DNA from: an uncultured Oceanospirillaceae bacterium
GTDB taxonomy: Bacteria; Pseudomonadota; Gammaproteobacteria; Pseudomonadales; Balneatricaceae
Length of the DNA: 64,000 nucleotides
Assembly (NCBI GenBank): GCA_937138495.1
Contig: CAKZPE010000009.1
Location: 94,511 to 158,510 of the forward strand
Reading direction: 5' to 3'
Shown: positions 60,176 through 64,000 of the stretch, piece by piece
Position numbering within the stretch: the stretch's first letter is position 1
How the letters are laid out: each line of letters opens with the position of its first letter
Notes under the pieces: generated by a model
The model's input: the letters and a program-made list of their open reading frames with translations, nothing else
Told to the model about the DNA's origin: nothing
The model's database searches: none
Made by a program: the position numbers and the translations under genes

Positions 60176-60394
60176 ATGGTGTTGTTCTTTCCGATTCAGC
60201 AAGAGCTTGATTGCATCAGCAGTAGCGGTCGCATTCTTGGGAAGATTAAGTTTGATGGCTCTGTATCCGAATACAAGTTCTGCCCTGACGACGAGTCATT
60301 AGAGCTGACAGGTGTAGAAGAAGCGAGCATTGTGGCACGGTTGACAGGTCTTGCTTCCGGTAAATATTCACTGGCCATGGAAGATGATGACTGA
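60176..60394 (+). CDS. Small acidic hypothetical protein
   Basis: A 72-residue acidic protein (IQQELDCISSSGRILGKIKFDGSVSEYKFCPDDESLELTGVEEASIVARL) with an alternating strand pattern and no membrane segment. I do not recognise the family. The ATG at 60176 has a good TAGGAG site 5 nt upstream, which supports it as a real gene. It lies 46 nt upstream of a small lipoprotein gene on the same strand. Confidence 0.65.
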   Translation: MVLFFPIQQELDCISSSGRILGKIKFDGSVSEYKFCPDDESLELTGVEEASIVARLTGLASGKYSLAMEDDD

Positions 60395-60440
60395 ATTGTT
60401 AGAGGCCGGTTAAGAATATTTGAAGAACAAATAAACAGGG

Positions 60441-60866
60441 ATGAAGATGAAACATAGTTTATTCATTTTACTTACGGTTTTCCTGGCTAGCTGCGTTGCA
60501 ACTAATAAGCCTAGGGAGGGTGGAGGTTACGGATATGAAGAGCACAAATTAGGTGACGGGCTTTTTTATGTTAAATATGTGTTCTTAAGCGGTGATGGTT
60601 TTACGGAAAGTATGCGCCATGATTGGGATAAACGGACAGTTGTTGTTTGTAATAACGGTGTAGATAAAAAACATGTCTATCTGGAAAGCATGCAAACACT
60701 TTCATCAGGTACGGGCTTATCTTTCATGGGGGGAATACCAATAGCTTATACCGATAGCGATACTACAGCCGTTATAGAGGGAGTAGTTCAGTGTGTAGAT
60801 TCAAGCATGAGTCAACAAGAGGTTAGAGATGTTCTCGTAAACGAAATGTTTTTGATTGACGGTTAA
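60441..60866 (+). CDS. Small lipoprotein, unknown function
   Basis: A 141-residue lipoprotein with signal peptide MKMKHSLFILLTVFLASC; the lipobox LASC puts Cys18 at the mature N-terminus. The following Val-Ala-Thr-Asn suggests outer-membrane sorting. The rest, KLGDGLFYVKYVFLSGDGFTESMRHDWDKRTVVVC, and EGVVQCVD near the end, contains two further Cys that could form a disulfide. The pattern resembles small lipoproteins of unknown function. It has AT-richer codon use than its neighbours. An ATG two codons later is an equal alternative start. Confidence 0.7.
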   Translation: MKMKHSLFILLTVFLASCVATNKPREGGGYGYEEHKLGDGLFYVKYVFLSGDGFTESMRHDWDKRTVVVCNNGVDKKHVYLESMQTLSSGTGLSFMGGIPIAYTDSDTTAVIEGVVQCVDSSMSQQEVRDVLVNEMFLIDG

Positions 60867-60907
60867 TCGTTGGCTTATTTGATTATCTAAAACTCAAAAT
60901 CTATGCT

Positions 60908-60931
60908 TAATCGGGACTTTCATCCCGATTA
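60908..60931. terminator. Hairpin between convergent genes
   Basis: TAATCGGGA/TCCCGATTA stem (60908-60916 and 60923-60931), 1 nt from the end of the minus-strand flavoprotein gene. No clear T-tract. Confidence 0.5.
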
Positions 60932-60932
60932 G

Positions 60933-62210
60933 TCAGAACCTGTCTACCCGGAACGGCTCACAGCTTATTTCTGTATTATTTCCTGTCATTAACCCCACCA
61001 CCAGTTCTGCGCTGATTGCGGCCTGTGTCAGCCCCAGGTGCTGATTGCCAAAGGCAAACAGCAACTGAGGGTGGTCAGGGTGTCTGTCGATCACGGGCAG
61101 GGAGTCCGGCAGCGTGGGGCGGTGTCCCATCCATTCACTGACGGGTAATGTTGGATCACTCAGGCGGGGTAACAGTTTACGACTGTGATGCCTGAGAGAA
61201 GCGTAACGGCGCTTAACCGGCTTTAGGTTTAGCCCGCCCAGCTCGGTCATGCCGACGACCCGCAGGCCTGAATCCAGAGGGCTCATGACAAAGCGGCGCT
61301 CTGCTGAGCCGATAGGGTGGTTCAGTCTGATATTTCCGGCATCAATGGTGAGGTGATAACCCCGTTCGGCTTCCAGTGGTACATCAAGTCCAACGCCTTT
61401 CAGTAATTGTTTGCCCCATGCGCCGGTACAAATGATGGCGTGATCAAACTGATGTATCTCTTCCGGGGTTTGGACGGATACTCCTTTATTCTGCGGAAGG
61501 GCAGCCTGCACTTCTTGCTGAATGAAGGTGCCGCCCCGCGACATAAAGGCTGCAAAAAGAAGTTTACATAGCTGATAAGGCTCCCGTACACGACACGCGT
61601 CAGGAAAGAACAGTGCATGGCTGAGGTTATCTGCCATCTCCGGTTCCAGTTGCGCGAGCCGCTCACCCTGTACCAGTTCGGTTTTAATGCCGAACTGCGC
61701 CATATAGCTTGCATGTTGTTTGGCATCTGCAAGTTTTGACGGTGTTTCCCACACCAGCAGGTAGCCCGACTGAACAAGCTGTTCACGTGCTCCGATATCT
61801 GTCAGGCAGCGTTTCCAGGCAGAAATAGATTCAGTATTCAGTTGTTGAAGGGCATGGCGGCTTTTCGCTGCGCTTTCGGGACTGGCAGCGCAAATAAAAC
61901 GAAGCAGCCAGGGGATAATCCGGTGTAAATGGCTCATTGGCAGTGACAACGGGCCGTGTGGGTTTAACCACATAGGCAGGGCCGAGCGAAGTGTTTTAAG
62001 GTTGGACAAAGGGTCCATGAGCTCGGTTGCCAGGTAGCCTGCATTGCCGAATGAAGCACCCAGGCCCGGTTCACCACGGTCCAGCAGTGTGACGCGGTAA
62101 CCGTTCCTTTGTGCTTCAAGTGCAGTACACAGGCCTACAATCCCGGCCCCAACAACGGCAACCGTTTTGGGTGAAGCGGCAGTTGTGATGTTGGCGTCGG
62201 GCAGTTGCAT
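60933..62210 (-). CDS. D-amino-acid dehydrogenase-like FAD oxidoreductase (DadA-like)
   Basis: A 425-residue DAO-family flavoprotein. The FAD motif VAVVGAGIVGLCTALEAQRNGYRVTLLDRGEPGLGASFGNAGYLA is at residues 17-60, and the C-terminal MGHRPTLPDSLPVIDRHPDHPQLLFAFGNQHLGLTQAA is typical of DadA-like dehydrogenases. Substrate is probably a D-amino acid or related imino acid precursor. Its start overlaps the stop of the NhaC-family gene by one base (TGATG), so the two are coupled. Together with the ornithine-cyclodeaminase-like enzyme upstream it suggests a unit for handling an amino or imino acid. Confidence 0.85.
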   Translation of the reverse strand: MQLPDANITTAASPKTVAVVGAGIVGLCTALEAQRNGYRVTLLDRGEPGLGASFGNAGYLATELMDPLSNLKTLRSALPMWLNPHGPLSLPMSHLHRIIPWLLRFICAASPESAAKSRHALQQLNTESISAWKRCLTDIGAREQLVQSGYLLVWETPSKLADAKQHASYMAQFGIKTELVQGERLAQLEPEMADNLSHALFFPDACRVREPYQLCKLLFAAFMSRGGTFIQQEVQAALPQNKGVSVQTPEEIHQFDHAIICTGAWGKQLLKGVGLDVPLEAERGYHLTIDAGNIRLNHPIGSAERRFVMSPLDSGLRVVGMTELGGLNLKPVKRRYASLRHHSRKLLPRLSDPTLPVSEWMGHRPTLPDSLPVIDRHPDHPQLLFAFGNQHLGLTQAAISAELVVGLMTGNNTEISCEPFRVDRF

Positions 62211-63694
62211 CAGGCGATTCCTTCGGCGTTTGATTTTCGGTTGTTGTTTTGTGTGTTTGGTCCGGCACCGGTTTCTGAAGGTTCGGCGCGTTTAGAGAAC
62301 CATCCTGTCTGCGCATAAATGATACCGATCACCGGTGACAGCCAGCACGCAAATGCTAATGGTATGTAAAGAAGCGCACTGTAGTCACCTGCTACGACGG
62401 TTAGCCCCAGAGTTCCCATGACGAAAGCGCCGCCGGCATTCCAGGGAATTAACGGTGATACCAGTGTGCCACCTTCTTCAATTGCCCGGGACAGGTTCAG
62501 ACGGCTGTATCCCAGCTTGCTGTATTCAGGTCCGTACATACGGCCGGGAAGGGCAATGGACAGGTATACATCACCGGATACCGCATTGGTCGCAACAGAT
62601 GTAAGGATCGCACTGGTTTGCAGGCCTCTGAAGCCTTTCGTCATTCGCATAATCGCACCGACAACTGCTTCCAGGCAACGGGTACGTTCTAAAGCGCCAC
62701 CAAATGCCAGCGCAAACATCATCAGGGTGACTACCCAGGTCATTGACGATACGCCGCCCCGGTTTAATAAGCTGTCCAGTGAGGCGGTGCCGGTGCTTAT
62801 TTTGAAACCGCTGTGGGCAAAGGTCAGTACTTCATTGAGGTTGTAACCGTAGTTAATGACGGCCACAGCGGCACCCAGAACAAAGCCGACAAAGAGTGCC
62901 GGTATCGGTGAGATTTTAAAAAATGCCAGCGCCATAACCGCTATCAGTGGGATCAGCGGTAAAAAGCCAAGATCAAAATGTGCGTTGAGGCCTTCTTTGA
63001 ACTGTGCGATCTGTGCCAGCTGAGCTGCGTCTGTGGTTGCCTGGCCACCGACAAACAGATAGATCGTAAAGGCTATCAGCATGGCCGGAATGGTGGTAGG
63101 CATCATATTGCGGATGTGATCGAACACATTGGTTTCGGTGACTGCCGCCGCCAGGTTGGTGGTATCGGATAATGGTGACACTTTGTCACCAAAGAATGCA
63201 CCGGATACAACTGCACCGGCCGTCCAGTAAACCGGAATACCAAACGCTGCGCCGATGCCGATCAGTGCAAGGCCAATGGTGCCGACGGTGGTCCAGCTGG
63301 TACCGATGGACAGTGAAACCACGGAACACAGCAGCATAGAGGCGGCCAGGAACCAGGCCGGGTCAATCAGTTCCAGCCCGTAATAGATCAGTAACGGCAC
63401 GGTGCCGCTGGAGATCCAGGTACTGACCAGCATGCCTACAACGATGAGTGTAGCAATGGATGGCATCGCCACATGAAGTACGTGAAAGGCACCGGTTTCG
63501 ATATCTTTCCAGCGATACCCTTGTGTCCAACCGACCAGTGCCGTAATTGCAAAGCCAATGGCCAGAGGAATATGGGGGGTAAAATCATCATAATAGAAGA
63601 TCTGAAGGCCCAACAATCCAATGGTTAAGATGATGGGAATCAACGCGAGAGAAAGAGGAGGGACTGCTATCTGCTTTATTGGTTCGTCATTCAT
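62210..63694 (-). CDS. NhaC-family Na+/H+ antiporter-like transporter
   Basis: A 494-residue polytopic protein of the NhaC family with about 11-12 membrane segments. SIGTSWTTVGTIGLALIGIGAAFGIPVYWTAGAVVSGAFFGDKVSPLSDTTNLAAAV near residues 130-190 is the family signature, and GDVYLSIALPGRMYGPEYSKLGYSRLNLSRAIEEGGTLVSPLIPWNAGGAF lies near the C-terminus. Family members exchange Na+ for H+ or move organic solutes with Na+. Located between two amino-acid enzymes, it could import the substrate. The ATG at 63694 has a GGAGA site; an earlier GTG-type extension is less likely. Confidence 0.88.
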   Translation of the reverse strand: MNDEPIKQIAVPPLSLALIPIILTIGLLGLQIFYYDDFTPHIPLAIGFAITALVGWTQGYRWKDIETGAFHVLHVAMPSIATLIVVGMLVSTWISSGTVPLLIYYGLELIDPAWFLAASMLLCSVVSLSIGTSWTTVGTIGLALIGIGAAFGIPVYWTAGAVVSGAFFGDKVSPLSDTTNLAAAVTETNVFDHIRNMMPTTIPAMLIAFTIYLFVGGQATTDAAQLAQIAQFKEGLNAHFDLGFLPLIPLIAVMALAFFKISPIPALFVGFVLGAAVAVINYGYNLNEVLTFAHSGFKISTGTASLDSLLNRGGVSSMTWVVTLMMFALAFGGALERTRCLEAVVGAIMRMTKGFRGLQTSAILTSVATNAVSGDVYLSIALPGRMYGPEYSKLGYSRLNLSRAIEEGGTLVSPLIPWNAGGAFVMGTLGLTVVAGDYSALLYIPLAFACWLSPVIGIIYAQTGWFSKRAEPSETGAGPNTQNNNRKSNAEGIA

Positions 63695-63740
63695 AGTATC
63701 TCCTTCACCGATCAACGTCGGTCTTATTTTTATTGTGAAG

Positions 63741-63763
63741 AAAAAAGCCCAGGATCACTGGGC
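63741..63763 (-). terminator. Terminator/attenuator between OCD-like and NhaC genes
   Basis: On the minus strand, GCCCAG-TGATC-CTGGGC is followed by six T residues. It lies 12 nt after the OCD-like stop and 47 nt before the NhaC start, so it limits readthrough into the two downstream genes. Confidence 0.75.
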
Positions 63764-63774
63764 AAAACAAGGCA

Positions 63775-64000
63775 TTAGCTGCCTTGAGAGGTTTTTTGGT
63801 ACGCCAGAACGGCAGCGGCCAGATCTTCGCGAGAGTCACCCACGGACTTAAACACCGTGATCGCGCTGTCTGGCGACGCAAGCCCTTTCCGTCCAGGATG
63901 CTGACCTGCACAGAGCTCACTGAACTCGGCAATAATGTCATCCTTGGTAATAGCTCCCTGCGCAATGGGCAGGATGATATCGCCGGTTTCCACGAGGGTG
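63775..64000 (-). CDS. Ornithine cyclodeaminase/mu-crystallin family protein, 3' part
   Basis: The C-terminal 74 residues of an OCD/mu-crystallin family enzyme: ETGDIILPIAQGAITKDDIIAEFSELCAGQHPGRKGLASPDSAITVFKSVGDSREDLAAA. The FKSVGxAxxD pattern is the family's C-terminal signature. The frame is open to the window edge, so the start lies outside. Members act as ornithine cyclodeaminase, alanine dehydrogenase or ketimine reductase; the function here cannot be decided from this part. It is followed by a terminator and then the NhaC and DadA-like genes. Confidence 0.8.
   Translation of the reverse strand, partial: TLVETGDIILPIAQGAITKDDIIAEFSELCAGQHPGRKGLASPDSAITVFKSVGDSREDLAAAVLAYQKTSQGS

Noticed and set aside
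1..64000. CRISPR arrays and rRNA operons
   Set aside because: No regularly spaced direct repeats and no rRNA-like conserved sequence were seen anywhere in the window.

Overview
The window looks like the chromosome of a marine gammaproteobacterium, most likely from the Oceanospirillales/Oceanospirillaceae. This rests on conserved housekeeping blocks (bamC, rlmD-rluA, nfuA, lon-hupB-tRNA-Asp-ppiD, acnB, bepA), an even, moderately GC-rich codon use, and a large Mrp-type sodium/proton antiporter operon. The assignment is by gene content only.

Layout. 1-10.1 kb: a DUF3087 fragment and a DUF523 gene, then a catabolic cluster for a CoA-activated carboxylic acid: acyl-CoA dehydrogenase, two AMP-forming acyl-CoA ligases, a hot-dog thioesterase and an alpha/beta hydrolase. 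A FixL/FixJ-like two-component pair (5.6-7.8 kb) sits between the two ligase transcription units, and both units carry a similar TACCCTTA element about 65 nt before their start codons. 10.2-25.7 kb: envelope and housekeeping genes (bepA, a TusA-like protein, AI-2E transporter, EamA exporter with a divergent LysR gene, bcp, bamC, rluA-rlmD, cobS, ybiB, a CPA2 antiporter, nfuA). 25.7-40.5 kb: lon behind a heat-shock-type promoter, hupB, tRNA-Asp, ppiD, LysR/TauE, acnB, a YeeN-like YebC protein, LysE, an aspartate/glutamate racemase and a YhiN-like flavoprotein.

40.5-48.04 kb is a foreign, AT-rich island. It carries integron-type attC sites on both strands, an 18-nt perfect plus about 105-nt imperfect inverted repeat around three cassette genes (DUF1851/Tdi1-like protein, a small protein, an HNH nuclease), and two related REP-like hairpins. 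It also holds a translationally coupled two-gene module (a 579-aa all-helical protein and a protein with an N-terminal PD-(D/E)xK-like nuclease domain) and a GIY-YIG nuclease cassette. No integrase, transposase or tRNA is seen, so it resembles a cluster of attC sites lacking an integrase. Its right edge holds a diverged 53-nt copy of the 3' part of the yhiN-like gene that lies intact on its left. The two-gene helical/nuclease module is the best candidate for an undescribed, probably defensive, system.

48.0-64 kb: an OxyR-like regulator lacking the peroxidatic cysteine, divergent from an Mrp operon (E-F-G-B-C-D-D-x-D) with an OxyR-like palindrome and a structured leader between them. Then come selO, a membrane protein with a nuclease-like domain, yecH, two small lineage-specific genes, and a minus-strand unit of an ornithine-cyclodeaminase-like enzyme (cut by the window end), an NhaC antiporter and a D-amino-acid-dehydrogenase-like flavoprotein.
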